46,321 bases of DNA from a candidate division WOR-3 bacterium. Its GTDB lineage: Bacteria > Hydrothermota > Tepidihabitantia > SM23-42. Positions 18,066-25,619 of the stretch are shown piece by piece. The position numbers and the translations under genes were made by a program. Below the pieces are notes generated by a model. It worked only from the letters and a program-made list of their open reading frames with translations, was not told the origin of the DNA and ran no database searches. The stretch spans positions 1 to 46,321 of the forward strand of contig DRIG01000061.1 in NCBI GenBank assembly GCA_011052815.1, written 5' to 3'. Within the stretch, counting starts at the first letter, position 1. The number at the start of each line of letters is the position of its first letter.

Positions 18066-18293
18066 ATGATTATCTGGGCTTTTATTATTTTCCTGCTGGG
18101 GTTGATCGTTTTTCTTCTCTATATATTTGGCCTCTTTGCGACTTTTGCTCCCTGGATATGGAGCATCATTCTCTTTATCATTGCGCTTGGTATGCTCAAC
18201 AGAATCTGGCACAAGGAGAAAGAGGGAGAAAAGGAAAAACTCGCTCAGATGGTGTCAGAACTCGAGGAGAAACTCAAACAGAAGAAAGATTAA
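18066..18293 (+). CDS. Small membrane protein, unknown
   Basis: A 75-residue protein. Two hydrophobic segments (about 3-25 and 30-46) are followed by a highly charged, probably coiled-coil tail (HKEKEGEKEKLAQMVSELEE). No family recognised. It has its own perfect-consensus promoter and good ribosome site. Its stop codon overlaps the convergent aldehyde dehydrogenase stop by 4 bp. Confidence 0.7.
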   Translation: MIIWAFIIFLLGLIVFLLYIFGLFATFAPWIWSIILFIIALGMLNRIWHKEKEGEKEKLAQMVSELEEKLKQKKD

Positions 18294-19699
18294 GGCATTT
18301 TGTCGAAAATAATAAGTTTTTCCTCAGTCATCTCTTTTATTGCGAACTCAGGACCTTCTCTTCCTATACCACTGCCCTTTGTTCCGCCATAGGGCATATT
18401 ATCCACCCGATAAGTCGGCAGTTCATTGATAAGCACGCCGCCGGCATCGATCCTTTCGGCACATTCCAGTGCACGGCTGATGTCTTTTGTAAAAATCCCC
18501 GCCTGAAGTCCGTATTTGGTGTTATTGACCTTTTCTATAACTTGTTCAAGGGTTGTAAATTTATTGACAACCACCATAGGAGCAAAAGCCTCTTCCTGCA
18601 CAACAAGGGCGTCTTCTGTTGAGTTGAAGATTATCGTGGGAAGGAAAAAGGTGTTTTCTCTTTTTCCTCCCAGGATGATAAGCCCTTTGTGCTTTTTCGC
18701 ATCTTCACAGAATTTCTCAGCCTTTTCCAGCGCAGCCTGGTCGATCATCGGTCCCATTTCCGTATCTTCCTTCAGCGGGTCGCCGTATTTTATTTTACCG
18801 ACTTCCATGGAGAGTTCTCTTAGAAATTCATCGCTGATTTCTTCCTCGACATAGACCCGTTGAACCGAAATACAGACCTGACCGGCGAGGGTATAGCCGC
18901 CTTTTCTTATTTTTTTCGCTACATAATCCAGGGGAGCGTCTTTGAAGACCACGACCGCCGAATTCGAACCCAGTTCCATTGTCACCCGCTTCATTCCGCA
19001 GTTTTCCATAATAAGTTTACCCACTTCCAGAGAGCCGGTGAAACTGATTTTTCGGATGTCAGGATGCTTTACAAGCAACATTCCGATCGTACCTCCTGAT
19101 CCGGTTAGTACCGAAATCCCCTGTTCAGGCAGCCCTGCTTCGATCAATGCTTCAGCAAGCATTATTCCAGAAACAGGTGTCTTGGTCGCGGGTTTATGAA
19201 TCACCGCATTGCCGGCGGCGATCGCCGGTCCAATCTTATGACAGGATAGATTGAGTGGAAAATTGAAGGGAGTGATTGCAAGGACGATTCCGAGGGGAAC
19301 ACGGATGTAAAAACCCATTTTAGACGATTCTGAAGAGAGGTCAAAACGTACGGTTTTACCGGTGAGCGCCATCGCCGCTTGAGAAGAGAGTTTCATAGTG
19401 TTAATCGCCCGTTTTACTTCTCCGCGTGCTTCATTGATTGTTTTTCCCGATTCAAGAGAAATCGTTTTTGCAAACGCTTCTTTCTTTTCTTTAATGATTT
19501 TTGCGGTGCGCTCAAGAATCCGTGCCCTCTCTCCGGCGGGCATCTTCCGTAACAGCTCAAACCCCTTATGAGCGAGTTCTACGGCTTTTGTCACATCATC
19601 TTCTTCACTCTGTGCCAGTGTTTCTATTATTTCATTATTGTAAGGAGACTTGACCGTGAAGACTTTGTTCTTTTCTATTCTTTTTCCTGATAAAAACAT
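18290..19699 (-). CDS. NAD(P)-dependent aldehyde dehydrogenase
   Basis: A 469-residue member of the ALDH superfamily. Asn in TPFNFP (N147), the general base E242 in MELGSNSA and catalytic C276 in AGQVCISVQRVYV are all present. The G-S-G-G-T segment and TGSLEVGK of the cofactor site are also seen. It oxidises an aldehyde to an acid. The MELGSNSAVVV and GQVCISVQR wording resembles lactaldehyde / glyceraldehyde-3-phosphate (non-phosphorylating) dehydrogenases, but the substrate is not certain. It is transcribed from a promoter 5 bases upstream of the ATG. Confidence 0.9.
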   Translation of the reverse strand: MFLSGKRIEKNKVFTVKSPYNNEIIETLAQSEEDDVTKAVELAHKGFELLRKMPAGERARILERTAKIIKEKKEAFAKTISLESGKTINEARGEVKRAINTMKLSSQAAMALTGKTVRFDLSSESSKMGFYIRVPLGIVLAITPFNFPLNLSCHKIGPAIAAGNAVIHKPATKTPVSGIMLAEALIEAGLPEQGISVLTGSGGTIGMLLVKHPDIRKISFTGSLEVGKLIMENCGMKRVTMELGSNSAVVVFKDAPLDYVAKKIRKGGYTLAGQVCISVQRVYVEEEISDEFLRELSMEVGKIKYGDPLKEDTEMGPMIDQAALEKAEKFCEDAKKHKGLIILGGKRENTFFLPTIIFNSTEDALVVQEEAFAPMVVVNKFTTLEQVIEKVNNTKYGLQAGIFTKDISRALECAERIDAGGVLINELPTYRVDNMPYGGTKGSGIGREGPEFAIKEMTEEKLIIFDKMP

Positions 19700-19704
19700 G
19701 AATA

Positions 19705-19732
19705 ATTATATGCAAATAGATTTATATGTAAA
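19705..19732 (-). promoter_or_regulatory. Promoter of the aldehyde dehydrogenase gene, leaderless start
   Basis: TTTACA (19727-19732), a 16-bp spacer and TATAAT (19705-19710) on the minus strand. The ATG begins 5 bases after the -10 box. Confidence 0.72.
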
Positions 19733-19753
19733 GTAGAAAAAAGGCGTTTTTGT

Positions 19754-20014
19754 TTAAAGCTTATGGAGCAGATAGATCGCCAGAAAAATAAAAATCACGG
19801 TTAACAACGTGATATTGAGACTCAACCCGATGGAAAAAGCGAAAAACCCCAGGTTGACACGCACCGTGTCAAAACCCACTTTCAGTGCACTGAAAAAAAA
19901 GTTTTTCACCGGACCTTTAGGAAAAGCCATAGCCAGGAGATAAGACAATGCCGAGCCGATGATCCCTCCGATTACGATTCCCAGGGTTATATTCGCCAAT
20001 TTTCGTCTTGCCAT
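19754..20014 (-). CDS. DUF4321-like small membrane protein
   Basis: An 86-residue protein with hydrophobic segments at about 8-28 and 60-83 and a conserved-looking centre (GFDTVRVNLGFFAFSIGLSL). It matches my recollection of the DUF4321 family of small bacterial membrane proteins. Function unknown. It lies 29 bp downstream of the radical SAM gene on the same strand, with a Shine-Dalgarno (GGGAGG) before the start, so it is probably the last gene of the apbE operon. Confidence 0.7.
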   Translation of the reverse strand: MARRKLANITLGIVIGGIIGSALSYLLAMAFPKGPVKNFFFSALKVGFDTVRVNLGFFAFSIGLSLNITLLTVIFIFLAIYLLHKL

Positions 20015-20043
20015 ATCACCTCCCTTGCGGTGGATAAACTTTT

Positions 20044-21030
20044 TTATATGACAATATTTATCTTTTCACCGCATTTTTTACATCTGTTTCCTTTTAAACC
20101 GACAATCATCGCCTGAAAAAACATCCTTTCAATCAGCAGTGAATTACACTTTGGACAATAGGTGTTTGAGCCGTCCTCAGAAGGAACATTCCCGAGATAG
20201 ACGTAATTCATTCTTTCCCGTGCTTTTGTATAGGCGTACTCCAGTTTTTTCACCGGTGTCGGAGGTTTGTCATAATTATAATTGGGATAGTAGCGGGAAA
20301 AGTGGATGGGGATGTTTGTGTCGATTGAAGCGACGTAATCGATGAGCTTATCGATATCTCTTTTTTTATCGTTCAATCCGGTCACAAGCAGATTGGTGAT
20401 TTCAAGATGACAGGAAGAAGAATGAACTATTTCTATAGTTCTCTTTACGGCGTTCAGATCGCCGTGCAATACTTTTTTATAGACTTCCTGGTCTATTGTT
20501 TTTAAATCAATGTTCATCGCGTCGATCAAGGGTAGAAGCTTTAACAACGGCTCTTCATTTATCATTCCGTTGGTCACGAGCACGTTTTTACCCCCTTCTT
20601 TGTGAATCAATTCTCCTGCATCCAGAAGATATTCAAACCACATCAACGGTTCTGTATAAGTATAGGCGATACCGAAAGAGGAATGTTCTTTGTATATCCC
20701 CACCAGGGTTTCCGGTGAGATAAATTTTGTCGGAACCGTTTCCTGAGAAATTTCCCAATTTTGACAGAAAGGGCAGCGCATATTACAGCTGTTGGGTGCA
20801 ATGGACAGAATTTTATTCCCGGGGTAAAAGTGATAGAGGGGTTTCTTCTCAATGGGATCCAGGGCGATGGACGTGGTGTCTCCGTAATTTGTCGCCCACA
20901 ATTTTCCGTCTTCGTTTTTCCGACTTCGACACAAACCGGTCTTGCCCGGCATTATTTTGCAATAATGGGGACAGAGCTGACAGAGGATTGTACTGTTCTG
21001 CTTTTCGTAATAAAGAGCCTCAATCTTCAT
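20044..21030 (-). CDS. amrS: AmmeMemoRadiSam-type radical SAM enzyme
   Basis: A 328-residue radical SAM protein. Four Cys near the N-terminus (CQLCPHYCKI, TGLCRSR) precede the SAM cluster motif CNMRCPFC (C82, C86, C89). Later come YTYTEPLMWFEYLLD, VTNGM and FSRYYPNY, all typical of AmrS, once called pyruvate formate-lyase-activating-like. A C-terminal zinc-ribbon-like pair of CPKC and CKKC follows. The family occurs with MEMO1 and AMMECR1 proteins, neither of which is in this window, and its substrate is not established. The start overlaps apbE by 4 bp. Confidence 0.88.
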   Translation of the reverse strand: MKIEALYYEKQNSTILCQLCPHYCKIMPGKTGLCRSRKNEDGKLWATNYGDTTSIALDPIEKKPLYHFYPGNKILSIAPNSCNMRCPFCQNWEISQETVPTKFISPETLVGIYKEHSSFGIAYTYTEPLMWFEYLLDAGELIHKEGGKNVLVTNGMINEEPLLKLLPLIDAMNIDLKTIDQEVYKKVLHGDLNAVKRTIEIVHSSSCHLEITNLLVTGLNDKKRDIDKLIDYVASIDTNIPIHFSRYYPNYNYDKPPTPVKKLEYAYTKARERMNYVYLGNVPSEDGSNTYCPKCNSLLIERMFFQAMIVGLKGNRCKKCGEKINIVI

Positions 21031-21989
21031 TCTGTTTCCACCCTCTGGAGTTCGCCGTTTTCTTCATAGTACATTATACCCCGAATTTTCAAAGAATCAA
21101 GAAAATTCATTCCTTTTTCCGGGCCCATAACAGCCACCGCCGTTGCGATTGCATCGGCAAAGGCGGCACTTTTTGCCAGGATCGTGACCGAGACAAAGTG
21201 CATTGCCGGAAAACCTGTTCTGGGGTCGATGATATGGGGATAACGGATGCCTTCCACCATAAAGAATTTTTCATAGTCTCCGGAAGTGGAGAGTGCTCCG
21301 TTGGTTATTTCAATCACTTCGATTATCCCTTTGCCCCGGGGATTACGGATTCCGATCCGCCAGGGTCTGTTCTTTGACGATCTGCCGAGCAAGACCATTT
21401 CTCCGCCGATGTTTATGAGTGCTGAATTTATACCGTGCCCTTTTATTATGTCAGCAACCCGATCTGCCGCATACCCCTGGGCAATGCCGCTGAGATCGAC
21501 CTTCAGCCACTGCGGAAGGATTATCGAGTCACCCCTTATCTGAATCCGCGAATAGTCGACGAGTTTTTTTACCCGTTCGATCTCCGCGGTATCCGGAATC
21601 TTGAAGTTATTTTCATAAAAACCCCACAGTTCAAGCAGAGGCGCGATTGAAATATCGAATGTTCCATCGGTTAATCGTGCAATCGAATCGCTCAACAAAA
21701 AAAGTCGGACAATGTCTTCGGGCGCCTGGATTTTCCGCTCTTTATTCAACCTGGTGATTAAACTTTTTTCCGAGAAGCGGTTCAACAACGAATCTATTCT
21801 GATAAGTTCCGTATCGATTTCTGAAATAATCCGCTTTGCTTCTTTTTCATTATGGTGGTAGAATTTCACTTCACAGAGACCGCCGACGAGAAATTTTGAA
21901 TAACTGAATTCCTTCTTTGCGCAGCTTAAACAGCAGAGGATTAAGCAGATGAAAACCATTATGTGCCGGGAAAAGAGTTTTATCTTCAT
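21027..21989 (-). CDS. apbE: FAD:protein FMN transferase (ApbE), lipoprotein
   Basis: A 320-residue protein. An N-terminal hydrophobic segment ends in CCLSC, a likely lipid-attachment site. The ApbE core includes DSLLNRFSEKSLITRLN, GTFDISIAPLLELWGF, VDLSGIAQGYAADRVAD, INIGGEMVLLG and the HIIDPRTGFPA / FADAIATAVAVMG motifs. It attaches FMN covalently to Thr of targets such as Rnf/Nqr subunits, outside the cytoplasmic membrane. A longer frame opens at GTG 22025, but that codon lies inside the promoter spacer, so ATG 21989 is the start. Confidence 0.93.
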   Translation of the reverse strand: MKIKLFSRHIMVFICLILCCLSCAKKEFSYSKFLVGGLCEVKFYHHNEKEAKRIISEIDTELIRIDSLLNRFSEKSLITRLNKERKIQAPEDIVRLFLLSDSIARLTDGTFDISIAPLLELWGFYENNFKIPDTAEIERVKKLVDYSRIQIRGDSIILPQWLKVDLSGIAQGYAADRVADIIKGHGINSALINIGGEMVLLGRSSKNRPWRIGIRNPRGKGIIEVIEITNGALSTSGDYEKFFMVEGIRYPHIIDPRTGFPAMHFVSVTILAKSAAFADAIATAVAVMGPEKGMNFLDSLKIRGIMYYEENGELQRVETE

Positions 21990-22007
21990 CTTGATAATAA
22001 TGAAGAG

Positions 22008-22036
22008 ATTGTATTCCAAAATCACCTTTTTGTCAA
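22008..22036 (-). promoter_or_regulatory. Promoter of apbE-amrS
   Basis: TTGACA (22031-22036), a 17-bp spacer and TACAAT (22008-22013) on the minus strand. Transcription would start near 22001, about 12 nt before the apbE ATG. Confidence 0.75.
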
Positions 22037-22197
22037 TCTGTTTAACACCTGACTCCTGCCGCTTTCTGTCTTGATTTTAACAACCTCTCTTCCCCCGCCA
22101 TTTTGGAGAACCCGGATTTCTATACAGCACTTGATTTTGTGTAGTTTTTGTGTAGACTAAAATAACGGGAGTGATTGACAATCACCAGGAGTGGTTT

Positions 22198-22719
22198 ATG
22201 ACTAAAAAAGAATTTATGAACTCCATAACTAAGAACAAAAAAGATATTTTGAAGGAGTTGATTACCTCACTGGAAGATCTCAAAATTGACTACTGTGTAA
22301 TCGGTGGACTGGCAGTCAATGCTTATGTGGAACCTGTGGTCAGCCTGGACCTCGATTTGGTTATTGCGGCAAAAGAAATGGAACGGTTGCTTGAATCAGT
22401 GAAAAATATTTTCCGGATTGAGAGATTTTCTCACAGCATTAACCTTACCAGCCCGGAATCTGAGCTGCGTATCCAGTTGCAGACAGATCCGCGTTATCAG
22501 TCTTTTCTTTCCCGTGCTTCTGTCAAAGAGGTTCTGGGATATAAAATGAAGGTGGCGAGCGTTGAAGATGTTCTCCAGGGCAAAGTGTGGGCGTACTTAG
22601 ACGAGCAAAGACGAAAGAGTAAACGTCAAAAGGATCTGGCGGACATTTACCGTTTAATTGAAAAATACCCCCACTTAAAAAATCTTTTACCTAAATCATT
22701 AAGGAATGAAGTAATTTGA
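22198..22719 (+). CDS. Nucleotidyltransferase-fold protein (AbiEii-like)
   Basis: A 173-residue protein. The motif CVIGGLAVNAYVEPVVSLDL followed by DLVIA gives the GG and DxD of the nucleotidyltransferase fold (about 40-60). VASVEDVLQGKVWAYLDE and RQKDLADIYRLIEKYP match the C-terminal part of small AbiEii/DUF1814-like enzymes. Some relatives are toxins that modify tRNA or proteins, but no antitoxin gene is adjacent, so that role is not supported. I chose ATG 22198 because GGAG lies 7 bases upstream, rather than the GTG at 22171. Confidence 0.75.
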   Translation: MTKKEFMNSITKNKKDILKELITSLEDLKIDYCVIGGLAVNAYVEPVVSLDLDLVIAAKEMERLLESVKNIFRIERFSHSINLTSPESELRIQLQTDPRYQSFLSRASVKEVLGYKMKVASVEDVLQGKVWAYLDEQRRKSKRQKDLADIYRLIEKYPHLKNLLPKSLRNEVI

Positions 22720-22735
22720 GGAGAAAGTTTTAATA

Positions 22736-23656
22736 TCACCCTTTATTTTTGGAGCCGAAGAGAATTATCCGTTCTGTAACGACCCGAATCACTGCCTCCC
22801 GTCCTCTGCCGATGATTTTTCTGGGGTCGAAGACATCGGGATTGTTTTTCAGAAATTCCCTGACTCCGGCGGTAAAGGCAATCCGCAGGTCGGTATCGGT
22901 GTTGATCTTTGATATCCCGTTTTTGATCGCCTGTTTTATTAAATCATCCGGCACGCCCCTGGTTCTTTTAAGTGCACCGCCGAATCTGTTTACCCGATTA
23001 ATCCAGCGGGCTTTTACCGCTGAAGCACCGTGCAGCACAAGGGGAATTTTCACCTGCCGGGCGATCTTTTTCAGGATATCAATACGTAGTTTGGGTTTCC
23101 CTTTGAACTTGTATGCGCCGTGAGATGTTCCGATCGCAACCGCCAGGGCGTCGCATTCAGATTCTTCTGCAAAGAGTTTTGCTTCCTGCGGAGAAGTGTA
23201 AACAGCCTGTTCTCTTTTGATATTGATGTCGTCCTCGATTCCGGCGAGCATTCCGAGTTCTGCTTCCACGGTTACGTTTCTTTTATGCGCATAGCGGACG
23301 ACTCGTCGGGTGAGTTGTAGATTCTCTTTAAAAGGTAAGTCAGAGGCGTCGATCATCACCGAGGTGTAGCCGAACTTAATACACTCTTTAATAAGCTCAA
23401 AAGTTTTGCCGTGGTCGAGATGGAGAACGACCGGGATTTTAATCTTTTCCGCCATTGTCCGTATCATCAGGGAAATATTTTCCATTCCAGCGTATTTTAT
23501 CGCCTTTTCGCTTGTCGCGATAATGACGGGTGAGTTCTGGGCCTGGGCTGCCGTAAGTATTGCCTGGGTTATTTCAAGGTTCGTGGTATTGAAGGCACCC
23601 ACACCATATTTCTTTTTACGCGCCCGGGGTAAGATTTCATTCAGACCAACCAGCAT
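22736..23656 (-). CDS. fba: Class II fructose-bisphosphate aldolase
   Basis: A 306-residue zinc aldolase. Zinc-site His residues are in LHLDHGK, GTSHGAYK and LVLHGAS; ELGMLAGIED and INTDTDLRIAFT are the other class II signatures. It splits or forms fructose-1,6-bisphosphate (possibly tagatose-bisphosphate) in glycolysis/gluconeogenesis. A Shine-Dalgarno (AAGGAG) is present. The neighbours are unrelated and the gene converges on the nucleotidyltransferase gene. Confidence 0.93.
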   Translation of the reverse strand: MLVGLNEILPRARKKKYGVGAFNTTNLEITQAILTAAQAQNSPVIIATSEKAIKYAGMENISLMIRTMAEKIKIPVVLHLDHGKTFELIKECIKFGYTSVMIDASDLPFKENLQLTRRVVRYAHKRNVTVEAELGMLAGIEDDINIKREQAVYTSPQEAKLFAEESECDALAVAIGTSHGAYKFKGKPKLRIDILKKIARQVKIPLVLHGASAVKARWINRVNRFGGALKRTRGVPDDLIKQAIKNGISKINTDTDLRIAFTAGVREFLKNNPDVFDPRKIIGRGREAVIRVVTERIILFGSKNKG

Positions 23657-23876
23657 TTTCTACTCCTTTTGATATCTTCTGCTGTATAATCTGCACCTGA
23701 TTTTCCATTTCATATTCATAATTATTATAATATTATTTATATAGTTATTTATATTATTATATTGACAATTATCCATAAATCAAGACTAACCCGACTTGAC
23801 TCCTCTCCCTTTTCTCATAGTATCAGCAGAACTGATTGAGTGATATTTGTCATTTTACCCGTTTCCCTTCGCCTTT

Positions 23877-23996
23877 TGTCATTCTGAAGGAGTCTGCCCT
23901 GGGCAGACGACTGAAGAATCTCCTTTTCCCCATTTCTCTGTATCTCCAATGATTGATAAAGATTCTTCGTCCGCCTTCGGCGGACTCAGAATGACA
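23877..23996. repeat. Inverted pair of GTCATTCTGA...GAATCT repeats
   Basis: The left unit (23877-23923) starts TGTCATTCTGA and ends GAAGAATCTCC. The right unit (23960-23996) is its inverse, starting AGATTCTTCG and ending CAGAATGACA. Each carries an internal GC-rich hairpin: GTCTGCCCTGGGCAGAC on the left and GTCCGCCTTCGGCGGAC on the right. The arrangement resembles REP/BIME-type or MITE-like dispersed repeats. Confidence 0.75.
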
Positions 23997-24080
23997 GGGG
24001 AAGAAGGCGGATTCAGATGTTATCATTTTCTTATTTTGTCAATTGACAAAACGTGAAAACGATAAAGGGGCGGACAGGAA

Positions 24081-24142
24081 GACATATTAAGACGCCGTGT
24101 TAATATCACGTTGATACGAAGACATGTTAAGGACATGTTAAG
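24081..24142 (+). repeat. Short 11-bp repeats GACATGTTAAG
   Basis: Two perfect copies in tandem (24121-24131, 24132-24142) and one with a single change (GACATATTAAG, 24081-24091), 3' of comF. Confidence 0.6.
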
Positions 24143-24162
24143 ATGCGTTGTTTTTACTGTTC

Positions 24163-24867
24163 TTATTCCGGGGTGATTGCGGCGACGCAGGAATAGACTT
24201 CTTTCGCCCCTGCTTGTTTCAGGACGCGGGCGCATTCGTTTATCGTCGCTCCAGTGGTCATCACATCATCAATGAGGAGCACGTTCTTTCCTTCTACTTC
24301 GCCGGACTTCAGCATAAATGCTCCGTAAACATTTTTTCTGCGGGCTTCCGTACTCAACCGGGTCTGGGTCTTTGTATCTTTGATACGTTTCAGAATGTCG
24401 GCGTATTCCATATCACATTCACGGCTGATTGTTTTCGCCAGGAGCGCGGCTTGATTATAGCCGCGCTTCAGGAATTTTGTCCAGAACAACGGTACTGGGA
24501 TAATCTTTTCCGCTTTCTTCAGTTGATGGTCGGCGAGTATGATGTTCGCCATTCCTCTGCCCAACATCGTTGCGAGGTCTGTTTTTTTACGGTACTTGAA
24601 GTGGTGAATGACGTTGTCGACCGGCGGGATGAAGAGCATCCAGGCACGACCGTGGGACACGTATTTTTCTTCTTTGCAGAAAAAGCAGGTTCTGGTTTTT
24701 TTTACAGGCCTTCCGCAGAAACGACAAACGGGTGAGTTCACCAGCGGAAGATATTCATAGCAGTTGTTGCAAAGAAAACCGTCGGTTGTTTCTTTGTCGC
24801 ACACAAGGCAGGAATGCGGAAAGAGGAAATCCCGGAACGCCGCTGTAATTTCCTTGAGAAGCCTCAA
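24163..24867 (-). CDS. comF: ComF-family phosphoribosyltransferase-like protein
   Basis: A 234-residue protein. Four Cys pairs at the N-terminus (CLVC, CNNC, CRFC, CFFC) form zinc-finger-like knuckles. The C-terminal half is a phosphoribosyltransferase fold with VLLIDDVMTTGATI, the PRPP-binding loop, and RGYNQAALLAK before it. ComF homologues are needed for DNA uptake during transformation in some bacteria and are called GntX elsewhere. It overlaps lgt by 4 bp as last gene of the run. Confidence 0.9.
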   Translation of the reverse strand: MRLLKEITAAFRDFLFPHSCLVCDKETTDGFLCNNCYEYLPLVNSPVCRFCGRPVKKTRTCFFCKEEKYVSHGRAWMLFIPPVDNVIHHFKYRKKTDLATMLGRGMANIILADHQLKKAEKIIPVPLFWTKFLKRGYNQAALLAKTISRECDMEYADILKRIKDTKTQTRLSTEARRKNVYGAFMLKSGEVEGKNVLLIDDVMTTGATINECARVLKQAGAKEVYSCVAAITPE

Positions 24868-25619
24868 CTTTTTTTCTTATACGATTTCACCAAAATCACA
24901 AATCCCAGGATTATCGTCGCCAGGGAAATTATTTGATTAATCCAGAGATTTGCGTTGTTTTCGTAGTACCGGATAAAGTCTATGCCGAAGCGGAAGCCGC
25001 CGGCGAATATCAGATAGAAAGAAAAAATTTCACCGAGGACGTGCTTTTTATAAAGTTTTCTCCAGAGAAAGAAGAAGAGCGCCAGACCGAAGAGTGATGA
25101 ATATAATTGAGTGGGATGAATCGTTGTCCCGGGGAACTGACTGCCTGCCGCACAGTTGCCCGGAAATTCCACTGCCCACGGTAGATGGGAGGGAATGCCG
25201 TAACAGCAGCCGTTCAGAAAACAGCCGATGCGGGTGAAGAATTCACCAAGTGCGATCGCCGGAGCGATGATGTCTCCGACGAGCAAGACGGATATTTTTT
25301 CTTTCTTTAAATAGATGATCCCTGCCGTCAGGCCGCCGAGAAAACCGCCGAAGAACATCATTCCGCCCCTCCAGAGGGCGAAGATTTCCAGAACGTTATG
25401 TTCGTATTGAGCCCAATGGAAAATCACATAAAGAACTCTTCCGCCGACAATGACCCCGAGCATGACATAGAAAGCAAGATTTTCGATCACCACCAAGGGG
25501 ATATTGAATTTCTTTGCGGCTTTTTTGACGAAAAATATGGCAAAGAGAAAAGAAATCACCAGCATCACTCCATAAGAGGGGATGCCGAATTCACCAATCT
25601 GAATCAGGATTGGTCTCAT
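24864..25619 (-). CDS. lgt: Prolipoprotein diacylglyceryl transferase
   Basis: A 251-residue integral membrane enzyme with about seven hydrophobic segments. Diagnostic motifs are GGRVLYVIFHW, WRGGMMFFGGFLGG and TRIGCFLNGCCYG, the last matching the Lgt signature. It transfers diacylglycerol from phosphatidylglycerol to the lipobox Cys of lipoproteins, several of which are encoded in this window (rlpA-like, apbE). It overlaps EF-G-like and comF by 4 bp at each end. Confidence 0.94.
   Translation of the reverse strand: MRPILIQIGEFGIPSYGVMLVISFLFAIFFVKKAAKKFNIPLVVIENLAFYVMLGVIVGGRVLYVIFHWAQYEHNVLEIFALWRGGMMFFGGFLGGLTAGIIYLKKEKISVLLVGDIIAPAIALGEFFTRIGCFLNGCCYGIPSHLPWAVEFPGNCAAGSQFPGTTIHPTQLYSSLFGLALFFFLWRKLYKKHVLGEIFSFYLIFAGGFRFGIDFIRYYENNANLWINQIISLATIILGFVILVKSYKKKS

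Larger units (their letters stand above)
23657..24162. other. 506-bp intergenic region with dispersed-type repeats
   Basis: No gene found. It contains AT-rich DNA (23700-23780), an inverted pair of repeats (23877-23996) and an 11-bp tandem motif (24081-24142), listed separately. Confidence 0.7.

Noticed and set aside
22171-22197. GTG 22171 as start of the nucleotidyltransferase gene
   Set aside because: The region holds the Shine-Dalgarno GGAG for ATG 22198.
22198-22719. Toxin-antitoxin pair with the AbiEii-like gene
   Set aside because: No antitoxin-like gene lies on either side; the flanks are apbE (divergent) and fba (convergent).
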